The notes beneath the pieces are model-generated. The model did no database searches and was not told where the DNA came from. It saw only the letters and a list, made by a program, of their open reading frames with translations. Of a stretch of 8,379 bases of DNA, positions 1 to 6,456 are shown one piece after another (within the stretch, counting starts at the first letter, position 1; every line of letters begins with the position of its first letter). The stretch covers positions 1 through 8,379 of the forward strand of contig CACYEG010000077.1 of NCBI GenBank assembly GCA_902773365.1, in the 5' to 3' direction. The DNA comes from an uncultured Erysipelotrichaceae bacterium (GTDB taxonomy: Bacteria > Bacillota_I > Bacilli_A > RF39 > UBA660). A program made the position numbers and the translations under genes.

Positions 1-717
1 AGAGCTCATATTATAACGAGATGTATTTTGATCTAAAATTTTGTTTCTCATAGCATTTAGAAATGAATATTCACTATTTAACATCTTGATGTCTTTTGCA
101 CCTCTTACCATTTCACTAATAAATCCTGAAACTTTTTCACTTTTTTCTCTATATATTTTATCTAGTTCATTTCTCTTTTTAGTTCTTATCCTTTCTATAA
201 AGTAAATAGTTACTACCATTATAGTGAGATAAATAAACATTATTTTACTAATAATAAACACTGCGATAAATATACCGATATTTGAAATTACTTCTGTTAA
301 TATTTGTATCATATAGGCAAAAACATCACTCATTGTACCGGTATCATTATTTAGTCTTTGTATAAATATGCCTGATCCAGAATTATCTAATGTTTTATTA
401 GATAACTTTAGCATCTCATTACCTAAATCATATTGAATTTTAATCATTGTTTCGCGATAAATTATCTGCATACATTTATTATTAATATAATGAATTGCAT
501 TTCTTATATTCTCGATTAGATATATAGCAGTCATTAAAAGTACTACTTGAAGTAATTTATTGCTAGTAAAACTTACTAGTAATTTTGCCATTATGATTGG
601 GACAACTATGCTAATAATGATACTAATTATTTCACTCAAAAGAAAAATAATTAAATTTTTCTTTTCGCTTTTTGAATATTTCCAAGCAAATTTTAAATTA
701 TCTATTAGCTTTCTCAT
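1..717 (-). CDS. ABC transporter, exporter-type membrane domain (N-terminal part, cut by window edge)
   Basis: An open frame of 239 codons runs from ATG at 717 to the left edge without a stop, so the ATPase half expected downstream is outside the window. The protein begins MRKLIDNLKFAWKYS. Hydrophobic stretches at about residues 21-46, 55-76, 137-157 and 158-178 look like the first four helices of an ABC exporter fold. Family-like signatures are GIFIQRLNNDTGTM (117-130), matching the usual G-x-x-x-x-R-x-x-N-D-T region, and the EMVRGAKDIKMLNSE coupling stretch (about 202-216). GGAAGTG lies about 5 bases before the ATG, and a good promoter (739-767) precedes it, so it starts its own transcript. 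It would sit in the cytoplasmic membrane and export or flip a substrate by ATP hydrolysis. The substrate cannot be told, and half-transporter versus other architecture is undecided. Confidence 0.85.
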   Translation of the reverse strand, partial: MRKLIDNLKFAWKYSKSEKKNLIIFLLSEIISIIISIVVPIIMAKLLVSFTSNKLLQVVLLMTAIYLIENIRNAIHYINNKCMQIIYRETMIKIQYDLGNEMLKLSNKTLDNSGSGIFIQRLNNDTGTMSDVFAYMIQILTEVISNIGIFIAVFIISKIMFIYLTIMVVTIYFIERIRTKKRNELDKIYREKSEKVSGFISEMVRGAKDIKMLNSEYSFLNAMRNKILDQNTSRYNMSS

Positions 718-738
718 ATGATCACTTCCAACAATAAA

Positions 739-767
739 ATTATACAGTATAAGCCTAATTAATGCAA
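739..767 (-). promoter_or_regulatory. Sigma-A-type promoter of the ABC transporter gene
   Basis: On the minus strand, TTGCAT (767-762) and TATAAT (744-739) are separated by exactly 17 bases. The -10 is perfect and the -35 matches four of six consensus bases. The start codon lies about 20 bases downstream, giving a short leader with its SD sequence. It sits between the terminator of the lipoprotein gene and the ABC gene, as an independent promoter should. Confidence 0.75.
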
Positions 768-782
768 GAAACGTTATCTATT

Positions 783-814
783 AAAAAGAAGTAGATTTTT
801 ATCTACCTCTTCTT
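783..814 (-). terminator. Intrinsic terminator of the lipoprotein gene
   Basis: A 14-bp stem (783-796 with 801-814, two G-U pairs in the minus-strand RNA) closes on an AAAA loop. The minus-strand 3' arm ends in a T-rich run (TTCTTTTT, then AATAG). The hairpin touches the last base of the stop codon at 814-816, so the transcript ends almost directly after the lipoprotein gene. The T-run on the plus strand is much weaker, so I read it as minus-strand only. Confidence 0.8.
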
Positions 815-1767
815 TACCTTCTGTATTGGAAACCCAATGAAACATTTTTATCGCGTAATGATCTTGTGCCTAAGCCTTTTTCATCTTTTATAGGATGAAA
901 CCTATGCCTTTTCCCATTCGAATCATGTGATTTATTATTTGAATAATCGTTTTCTTTATTAGGTGAAAATTCAGTTACAATTCCACTCCCAATGTCCAAT
1001 TGGCAGTGTTTACCATCCTCTGTTGTATAGTAAATAGTAGGGTCATTTGGCCAATAACCTCCAACATAACGCCAATTACCTCCTGCATCATAAGAACTGT
1101 ATGCATCTTGAATACCTTCAATAGTATATAATATGCCATCACTAAATCTATAAAAAGCGTATCTGCCTCCATCGATAAAACCACATACGTGATCGACATA
1201 TGGTTGTTCGGTATTAATAGAAAATCCAAAAAGCTGTTCCGCTTTTTCCCTAGTAATGTATGCACGAGAAATGTAACCTGGTAATATTTGGCCAGGAACC
1301 ATATTTCTTTCAATTGTGCGTGATGAATTATTATAGGTGAAACACTCGTTATTGTCTGGATCTTCCCATGTAACGCCATCATCAGTACAATCTATGATTT
1401 TCCCATAGGCTCCTTGTATAACAACAAAATGTCCTTGGACATATTCTGTTCTATTATAACCAATTAAAGTTGTTTCATAATAATATGCTAGGTATGGTGG
1501 CGTTTCTCCATCGTAATTACGCGGAAAAACAATTTTTGCATCGGGACTTGTAACTAATGCTACGTCAGTATACATCCACTTTGCTGCTATATTTCTAATA
1601 CTTCTGTCACCAGAAAAAACTGTTATGCCATAGCCTTCATCTGTGCATAATGTATCAATATAATGTGGTGGTTCTTCAATGTGATTCTGATCCTTTTCAT
1701 TACTACATCCTGCTAATAGCGCAAGAAGTATAAAAGTAAATAATAGATTTTGGAATTTATTCTTCAT
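814..1767 (-). CDS. Predicted surface lipoprotein with two Asp-box motifs, function unknown
   Basis: This is a 317-residue protein. Residues 1-20 form a lipoprotein signal peptide (basic start, hydrophobic core LLFTFILLALLA) ending in the lipobox LAGC, so Cys21 should be lipid-modified and the protein anchored outside the membrane. I do not recognise the family. Two stretches match the S/C-x-D-x-G-x-T/N-W pattern of BNR/Asp-box repeats: CTDDGVTW (127-134) and SYDAGGNW (225-232). These occur in beta-propeller proteins, but two copies do not prove that fold. The last 50 or so residues are Asn/Ser-rich, then basic, and look unstructured. AGAGG lies 7 bases before the ATG. Base composition is unlike its neighbours: hand-counted 60-base samples at 1021, 1081 and 1261 give 38, 33 and 42% G+C, against 22-28% in samples of five flanking stretches or genes. 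This suggests acquisition. It is transcribed alone. Confidence 0.8.
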   Translation of the reverse strand: MKNKFQNLLFTFILLALLAGCSNEKDQNHIEEPPHYIDTLCTDEGYGITVFSGDRSIRNIAAKWMYTDVALVTSPDAKIVFPRNYDGETPPYLAYYYETTLIGYNRTEYVQGHFVVIQGAYGKIIDCTDDGVTWEDPDNNECFTYNNSSRTIERNMVPGQILPGYISRAYITREKAEQLFGFSINTEQPYVDHVCGFIDGGRYAFYRFSDGILYTIEGIQDAYSSYDAGGNWRYVGGYWPNDPTIYYTTEDGKHCQLDIGSGIVTEFSPNKENDYSNNKSHDSNGKRHRFHPIKDEKGLGTRSLRDKNVSLGFQYRR

Positions 1768-1787
1768 ATCTTTGCCTCTTGGCGCTT

Positions 1788-1816
1788 ATTATAAATTATC
1801 GATAACCACTTGTCAA
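1788..1816 (-). promoter_or_regulatory. Perfect-consensus sigma-A promoter of the lipoprotein gene
   Basis: The minus strand reads TTGACA (1816-1811), a 17-base spacer and TATAAT (1793-1788): both hexamers and the spacing are the exact consensus. Transcription would begin near 1781, leaving a leader of only about 14 bases that carries the SD sequence. The -35 lies inside the dyad ACTTGTCAAGT (1808-1818), shared with a possible plus-strand promoter. Confidence 0.88.
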
Positions 1817-1838
1817 GTAAAACAATAAAAGCTTATAT
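1810..1838 (+). promoter_or_regulatory. Possible divergent promoter towards the pseudogene
   Basis: On the plus strand TTGTCA (1810-1815), 17 bases and TTATAT (1833-1838) resemble a sigma-A promoter: five of six and four of six matches. Its -35 overlaps that of the lipoprotein promoter through the 11-base dyad ACTTGTCAAGT. It may be an unused chance match, because the region is very AT-rich and no SD sequence precedes the broken gene downstream. Confidence 0.35.
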
Positions 1839-1872
1839 ACTACCATAGATATTATAAATATATATTTTCTAA

Positions 1873-2858
1873 AAAAAATTACATGGTATAGACCATATGG
1901 ATGAAATTAAAAAATTACAAGCTAAAGCTGAGAAAAATAATTTGCATCTAGTCTCCTTCCCTATTAGACATCTAGGAACTGAAAAAGCCCACATTCTTTA
2001 TGGTAAGATTGAAAAATATTTAGAAGAACACGATATCAATATGATGTTTGAAACAGAAGTAAAAGACGTTATCATTGAAAATAGCGAAATTAAAGGAGTT
2101 AAAATACATAATTTAAAAGATAAAACTGATAGTGAGCTATACGCAAGTAAAGTGGTTTTAGCAGTTGGAAGAAAAGGTGCTTCTTGGCTAAGTGATATTT
2201 GTATCAAGCATGGAATTGAAACAAAACTAGGCAGTGTCGATATCGGAATTCGTTATGAACTTCCAGATAAAGTTATGTTGTTAGCGCAGAAGTATATGAC
2301 AATGGTTTGACACTTGTAAATGGCCACTCTTATAAAGATAAAAAAAGTACAAATACTAACTTAGCAATTTTGGTATCACATCGTTTTACTTATCCATTTG
2401 ATAAACCTATTGAATATGGTGAGAATGTCGCAGAAAATCTAAATAGACTTGGTGGAAATGCCATAATGGTACAACGCCTAGGTGATATATTTAGAGGGAG
2501 AAGAACATGGCCAGAGGACTTAACAAACAATAGTGTTCAACCTACTTTAAAAAGTGCAGTTGCAGGAGATATCACATATGGACTTGGTTATAGAACAATG
2601 ACTGATATTTTACAATTCATTAAAGATATCGATAAAGTAGTAGAAGGATTCGCTAATCCTGAAAACTTACTTTATGGTCCTGAAATTAAGTTCTATAGTA
2701 ATGAGGTCGTACTAGATAAAAACTTTATGACTAATATTAAAGGATTATATTCTATAGGAGATGGTGGTGGCCTTACAACAGGACTAATGATGGCATCTTG
2801 TTCTGGTGTTAAAATGGCTAGGATTTTATCTGATAATATAAAAAGCGAAGATAATTAA
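1873..2858 (+). pseudogene. Broken FAD-dependent dehydrogenase (COG2509-like), N-terminus lost and internal out-of-frame deletion
   Basis: Two frames together resemble the C-terminal two thirds of a roughly 450-residue FAD-dependent dehydrogenase family of unknown substrate. Frame 1 (1873-2277) holds PIRHLGTEKAHIL, the VVLAVGRKGASW stretch and VDIGIRYELPDKVM. Frame 3 (from about 2274 to the stop at 2858) holds YVVSAEVYDNGLTLVNGHSY, the VQRLGDIFRGRRT stretch, SAVAGDITYGLGYR and the C-terminal FAD-contact motif GLYSIGDGGGLTTGL. Intact relatives, as I recall them, carry about 30 more residues between the KVM and YVVS segments. One deletion of non-multiple-of-three length explains both the gap and the frame change. 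The N-terminal 120-140 residues, including the GxGxxG nucleotide-binding motif, are absent: the frame is closed by TAA at 1870. No SD sequence precedes the first ATG (1897). The gene cannot make a working enzyme. It ends convergently with sufU. Confidence 0.85.
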
Positions 2859-2874
2859 TCTATCTTCGTTTTTT
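2840..2874. terminator. Bidirectional terminator between the pseudogene and sufU
   Basis: CGAAGATA (2846-2853) pairs with TATCTTCG (2861-2868) around a 7-base loop. The stem extends outward through a G-T pair and a run of A-T pairs (2840-2845 with 2869-2874). The A-run and T-run give a U-tract in both directions. The hairpin contains both stop codons (TAA 2856-2858 plus; TAG 2862-2860 minus), with one base between the two genes. It therefore ends the suf operon on one strand and the dehydrogenase remnant on the other. Confidence 0.88.
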
Positions 2875-3288
2875 ATATTCCTCAATAGCTTTTATTATCC
2901 CTTTATATGGTAGTGTTGCACACGTTTTTCTATTTGCTTGCTTGTAAATTTCATCGAAGACATTCGCTTCATTCAATAATTCAGGATTATATTTTTCCTC
3001 ATCTATCATTTTTTCAAATGAATCGATAAATCTCAATGCTTCGTCAAGTGATTTTCCAATGAGTTCTTTAATCATAATAGAAGTACTTGCAGTACTAATT
3101 GCGCAAGCTTCGCCATCAAATTTAATATCCTTAATAATATTATCTTCGAATAAGACCCACAAATCAATATTATCTATACATGATGAGTTATTGGTATTTA
3201 CTTTTATATAATTGCTAGTTCCTTTGCCTTTATGTTGAGGATTATTATAATTATCTAAAATGATCTCTCTTCTAAGTTCTGGGTCCAT
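2860..3288 (-). CDS. sufU: SufU-type zinc sulfurtransferase / Fe-S assembly protein
   Basis: This 142-residue protein has the IscU/SufU fold. In Bacillota, SufU carries a zinc ion and accepts persulfide sulfur from SufS for Fe-S cluster assembly in the cytoplasm. All four zinc-ligand positions are present: Cys37 and Asp39 (SSCIDNID), Cys62 (GEACAISTAS) and Cys123 (RKTCATLPYKG). The 61-residue distance between the last two cysteines fits SufU, which has an insert there, rather than IscU. The usual Gly between the first Cys and Asp is Ile38. The start codon directly follows the sufS stop (TAAATG), with AAGGAA inside the end of sufS as SD sequence, so translation is probably coupled. It is the last gene before the terminator. 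B. subtilis has sufB here; this operon does not. Confidence 0.93.
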   Translation of the reverse strand: MDPELRREIILDNYNNPQHKGKGTSNYIKVNTNNSSCIDNIDLWVLFEDNIIKDIKFDGEACAISTASTSIMIKELIGKSLDEALRFIDSFEKMIDEEKYNPELLNEANVFDEIYKQANRKTCATLPYKGIIKAIEEYKKRR

Positions 3289-4488
3289 TTATATCATTTC
3301 CTTCATTATTTTATCTCTATCACTCAATAATTCTACGAGTTTATCAATTTCACTTTTAGTATTATAGAAGTAAAGACTAACTCTAACTGTATTTTTTACC
3401 CCTATCGAGTTTTTTAATACCTTAGCGCAGTGATTACCTGCACGTACACAAATGTTGTATTTATTTAAATAAACTGCAACATCTTGTGCAAAAACACCAT
3501 CTACATTAAATGATACAATACCACTATCTGGTTCCATATTTATTATGTCGATATGTTTAATCTTACTTAGTTGTTCAATCAAATATCTACTTAATTGTTG
3601 CTCAGTATAATATATATTGTCCATTCCTATTGAGTTTAAGTAATCTATCGCACTACCAAGTCCAATAATACCTGCGATATTTTGCGTACCGGCTTCGAGC
3701 CTAAGTGGTAAATCTTTATAGTATACTTCACTTATACTATCAAACGATTCATTCATACCGCCACCAGTATAAAGTGGATCTAATTCTTCTAACAGTTCCT
3801 TTTTACCATAAAGAATACCAATTCCAGTTGGTCCACACATCTTATGGGCAGAGAATGCAAGAAAATCGATATCCGTAGCTTGTACATCGGTTTTCTTATG
3901 GGCAACGCTTTGAGCTCCATCCACTACTACGAATACCCCCTTTGAATGGGCATATTCTGTTATCTCTTTTATATCTCTTGCGTCACCTACGACATTTGTT
4001 ATTTCTGCGATAGATATAACTTTTGTTTTATCTGTTATGCTTTTTTTAACATTAGCAAGTGTTATATGAAATGTTTCGTCTAATGGAATAAAGTTAACAT
4101 CAATTCCTTTATTTTTTGCAAGCTTATACCAAGGAAGAATATTAGAAGCATGTTCTGAATTTGTTATTAAGACCTCATCACCTGGTTCTAAAATATTAGC
4201 AAAAAATCCTTCTACAATCATATTTAGTGCTTCAGTAGCTCCCTTAGTATAGATGATTTCTTCTCTTCTTTTGGCATTGATAAATTCCTTAACTTTATCT
4301 CTAACTTTCTCGTAAGCAACGTCAACTTTTAAACTGATATCATAGTCACCCCTATGGGCATTTGCTGAATACTCTTTATAATATTCATCCATCGAATCGA
4401 TGACAACATTTGGTTTAAAAGTAGTCGCACCATTATCGAAATAAATGATTCCTGTATTTAACATAGGGAAATCATCTTTATAATTCAT
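3289..4488 (-). CDS. sufS: Cysteine desulfurase SufS
   Basis: This is a 399-residue, full-length group II (SufS/CsdA) PLP-dependent aminotransferase class V enzyme. It converts L-cysteine to alanine and holds the sulfur as a persulfide for transfer to SufU. Visible residues are His113 (NSEHASNILPW), Asp190 and Gln193 (VVVDGAQS), the PLP lysine Lys216 (FSAHKMCGPTG), Arg/Ala/Gly before the active-site loop, and catalytic Cys354 (RAGNHCAKVL). The loop has Asn352 where many SufS proteins have His (GHHC). I believe this variant occurs elsewhere, so activity is not in doubt. A strong SD sequence (GGGAGGTGA) stands before the ATG and overlaps the sufD stop codon; the gap to sufD is 3 bases. Its partner SufU follows immediately. 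Confidence 0.95.
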   Translation of the reverse strand: MNYKDDFPMLNTGIIYFDNGATTFKPNVVIDSMDEYYKEYSANAHRGDYDISLKVDVAYEKVRDKVKEFINAKRREEIIYTKGATEALNMIVEGFFANILEPGDEVLITNSEHASNILPWYKLAKNKGIDVNFIPLDETFHITLANVKKSITDKTKVISIAEITNVVGDARDIKEITEYAHSKGVFVVVDGAQSVAHKKTDVQATDIDFLAFSAHKMCGPTGIGILYGKKELLEELDPLYTGGGMNESFDSISEVYYKDLPLRLEAGTQNIAGIIGLGSAIDYLNSIGMDNIYYTEQQLSRYLIEQLSKIKHIDIINMEPDSGIVSFNVDGVFAQDVAVYLNKYNICVRAGNHCAKVLKNSIGVKNTVRVSLYFYNTKSEIDKLVELLSDRDKIMKEMI

Positions 4489-4491
4489 AGT

Positions 4492-4500
4492 TCACCTCCC
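4492..4500 (-). promoter_or_regulatory. Strong ribosome binding site of sufS, overlapping the sufD stop
   Basis: GGGAGGTGA on the minus strand lies 3 bases before the sufS ATG. Its last three bases are the TGA stop of sufD. It is the strongest SD match in the operon, so it fixes the sufS start and suggests that ribosomes ending sufD can reload for sufS. Confidence 0.8.
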
Positions 4501-5145
4501 CAAAAGTATATTTTTAATTCTTTCTTTTAATTCATTATCCATAATCGACAAAATAAAGCCTTCTTCAATAAGTTTAATTGCATTTGCTTTACTTATTCCT
4601 TTGCACATTAAGTAAAACAATTCTTCTTCATTAACCCCACCAATACTAATGCCATGATTAGCAATAACTTCATTTGTATTAACTACCAAGTTAGGTACTA
4701 AAGATGTTTCTTTATCACTAGTATTAATTATTTTAGCATATTCATTAATAACTGATTCTTTGCAATTCTTTAGCGCTATTCCATTTAAAGTAATATTTAC
4801 TGCAGCTGTTTCATTTATTCCTCTAATTTTTACATCATTTAAGATATTATCTCCGTTAATAGTTGTTTCTATATCTAAAGAGTAATCATTCATTGCAATA
4901 AAAGAAATATTAAACTCGACTTTTGAATTTTTTTCAGAAGTAATACGAATTTTATGTTTTGTTATTTCGTTGTAGTCAAATAAATTAAGAACAAGCAGCG
5001 CTCCTTCTTGGATATGAATATCGAGAACTAAATCTGTACACATATTAATAGCATTAAGTGTAGTTTTACCGGCTATTTCTAACTTTGCTGGATTTGTGTA
5101 TCGATCTAAGTCGAAATAACCACTACTCAATGATATTTTATTCAT
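4492..5145 (-). CDS. sufD: Short SufD-type Fe-S scaffold protein
   Basis: This 217-residue protein matches the beta-helix core and C-terminal end of SufD, which works in the SufBC2D scaffold with the ATPase SufC. The diagnostic part is the C-terminus: PNLVVNTNEVIANHGISIGG (151-170), then EEELFYLMCKGIS (173-185). It has His164 in the N-H-G motif equivalent to the A-S-H-G-A-T of SufD, not the E-H-E-A of SufB. Typical SufD is around 400 residues or more, so the N-terminal domain is missing. No upstream extension is possible because sufC ends 4 bases before. The gene has its own ATG and a GAGGTG SD sequence inside the last codons of sufC, so it looks like an intact short form and not a fragment. 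Cysteines are at 36, 128 and 181. No SufB partner is present in the window. Confidence 0.8.
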   Translation of the reverse strand: MNKISLSSGYFDLDRYTNPAKLEIAGKTTLNAINMCTDLVLDIHIQEGALLVLNLFDYNEITKHKIRITSEKNSKVEFNISFIAMNDYSLDIETTINGDNILNDVKIRGINETAAVNITLNGIALKNCKESVINEYAKIINTSDKETSLVPNLVVNTNEVIANHGISIGGVNEEELFYLMCKGISKANAIKLIEEGFILSIMDNELKERIKNILLGR

Positions 5146-5149
5146 TTTA

Positions 5150-5890
5150 TTACACCTCGTCTACGTCAATTGCCCTTGCAAAGCCCTCTTTTTCGATTTT
5201 TTTAGCAAGTTGCGCATCGCCAGACTTTATAATTTTACCATTTGTAAGTATATGAACATGGTCGGGGGTAATATATTCTAATATATTAGTGTGATGAGTA
5301 ATTATTATAATCGATGCATGGTTATTTTCCTTATATTTTAATAGTGAAGTAGATAAATCTTTTAATGCATCTACATCTAGTCCACTATCTAGTTCATCTA
5401 ATAATATAAGCTTTGGTTTTAATTCATATAATTGCAAGAACTCATTTTTCTTTTTCTCTCCGCCGCTCATGCGCATATTAATCTCATGGTGTATATATGA
5501 CTTATCAATATTTAATTCACTACATATTTGATTTAGTTCTTTATTGAATTCGAAAATACTCTTATTTTCGTTTACTTCATGTGTTACCGCTCTTAAAAGT
5601 TCTGCGTTTGTAACTCCTGGTATTTCAGTAGGATTTTGCATAAGATAGAATATACCTTCCCTACTAATTTGATCGGTAGACATACTACTTATTGTTTTAC
5701 CATTAAATTTTATAAAACCTTTTTTAATTTTATAATCTGGATGTGCCATAATTGCTTTGCAAACTGTGCTTTTACCTGCACCATTTGGCCCCATAATAAC
5801 ATGGATTTCATCTTCTTCTACATTGAGTGATAATCCATCTAATATAAGGTGTTTATCTGCTTCTACACTGATATTATTTATTTTTAACAT
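5150..5890 (-). CDS. sufC: Fe-S assembly ATPase SufC
   Basis: This is a 246-residue ABC-type ATPase of normal SufC length. It is a soluble partner of SufB/SufD whose ATP-driven dimerisation reshapes the scaffold for cluster assembly. It has Walker A GPNGAGKST (34-42), the Q-loop Gln85 (FYLMQNPTEIPG, characteristic of SufC), signature MSGGEKKKNE (141-150), Walker B LILLDELDSGLDVDAL (161-176) and switch His199 (IIITHHTNIL). The GGEKKKNE and DELDSGLD stretches separate SufC from transporter ATPases. AGGTGG lies just before the ATG (spacing about 3 bases, rather tight). The gene is 7 bases after the membrane-protein gene and 4 bases before sufD, so it is inside one operon. It has no membrane segments. 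Confidence 0.95.
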   Translation of the reverse strand: MLKINNISVEADKHLILDGLSLNVEEDEIHVIMGPNGAGKSTVCKAIMAHPDYKIKKGFIKFNGKTISSMSTDQISREGIFYLMQNPTEIPGVTNAELLRAVTHEVNENKSIFEFNKELNQICSELNIDKSYIHHEINMRMSGGEKKKNEFLQLYELKPKLILLDELDSGLDVDALKDLSTSLLKYKENNHASIIIITHHTNILEYITPDHVHILTNGKIIKSGDAQLAKKIEKEGFARAIDVDEV

Positions 5891-5897
5891 AATCCAC

Positions 5898-6422
5898 CTA
5901 TTTCTTAGTTACGAAATACGCATAAATGTAGTCTGCAATTTCAAGAATTGAATAAATACATATGACAAGTCCTAATGCAGATAGAATTAAATTAGATACA
6001 AAAATTGTATAACAGCCAATTATAATCAAAATAAATCCAATAACAAGGCTAACTATATTTTTGTTTTGCTCTTTTAGTGTACTAATTCCTATTATTATAG
6101 TATTTAGTCCATTAATAATTATCCATACACCAATCAAAAGTCTTAAAATAAATTCTACCGTACTTGAAAAGAAAATAAATATCAGTCCAAGGGCAATCAT
6201 GACAAAGCTATAAAACATATCTCCTGTTGTTCTATCCTGTCTTCTTGTATCCATTATATACTTAGATATCCCTAATGCTAGAAATACGCCACCAATTATA
6301 TATGAGATAAACTCGATTATTCCTCCGGGATTTAAAAATAAAACTAACCCTATTGCTAAAAATAAGATATGAGGTATTATATTTCTCTTTGTTTCATAAC
6401 TTTTAATGATTATTTGTTGCAT
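5898..6422 (-). CDS. DUF308/HdeD-like six-helix membrane protein
   Basis: This 174-residue protein is almost entirely hydrophobic, with six probable helices at about 14-31, 36-56, 69-86, 90-112, 122-142 and 144-170. The helices fall into three similar pairs. Each pair has a G-rich first helix (LAIGLVLFLNPGG; IALGLIFIFFSS; LVIGFILIIIGC) and a second helix with G-x-x-x-x-x-x-G/S-I/L (IIGGVFLALGISKYI; LIGVWIIINGLNTII; ALGLVICIYSILEIA). This internal repeat is typical of the DUF308 group, whose members are mostly of unknown function. AAGGAAGTG precedes the ATG. It is the first gene of the suf operon, 7 bases before sufC, and starts after a promoter and palindrome at 6437-6470. I infer that it is co-expressed with the Fe-S genes. 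A role in Fe-S biogenesis (for example at the membrane) is only a guess from position. Confidence 0.7.
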   Translation of the reverse strand: MQQIIIKSYETKRNIIPHILFLAIGLVLFLNPGGIIEFISYIIGGVFLALGISKYIMDTRRQDRTTGDMFYSFVMIALGLIFIFFSSTVEFILRLLIGVWIIINGLNTIIIGISTLKEQNKNIVSLVIGFILIIIGCYTIFVSNLILSALGLVICIYSILEIADYIYAYFVTKK

Positions 6423-6436
6423 AATTTCACTTCCTT

Positions 6437-6456
6437 AAATGTATTTTAACACATTT
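6437..6456. promoter_or_regulatory. 20-bp imperfect palindrome over the suf-operon promoter, possible operator
   Basis: AAATGTATTTTAACACATTT has eight of ten base pairs in dyad symmetry about 6446/6447. It covers the extended -10 and the predicted transcription start of the membrane protein-suf operon. A repressor bound here would block transcription. I do not recognise the operator as belonging to a known Fe-S or iron regulator. As RNA the arms could form only a weak hairpin without a U-tract, so it is not a terminator. Confidence 0.4.

Noticed and set aside
975..1382. A 135-codon frame on the minus strand inside the lipoprotein gene
   Set aside because: It lies wholly within the lipoprotein gene on the same strand in another frame, has no SD sequence I can see, and resembles nothing; the lipoprotein frame has signal peptide, promoter, SD and terminator.
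1998..2207. A 69-codon frame antisense to the pseudogene
   Set aside because: It is opposite clear dehydrogenase homology, with no start signals and a low-complexity Ser/Leu-rich product.
2286..2312. Programmed frameshift or recoded TGA joining the two dehydrogenase frames
   Set aside because: No slippery heptamer or downstream structure was seen. A block of about 30 conserved residues is missing at the junction, which frameshifting cannot restore, and the N-terminus is absent too.
4492..5145. sufD as a pseudogene fragment
   Set aside because: It has its own ATG and SD sequence, is closely spaced to both neighbours, has no in-frame stops, and its C-terminal motifs are complete.
5636..5951. 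Two 64-codon plus-strand frames antisense to sufC
   Set aside because: Both mirror the conserved Walker A and N-terminal part of sufC, and neither has a promoter or SD sequence.
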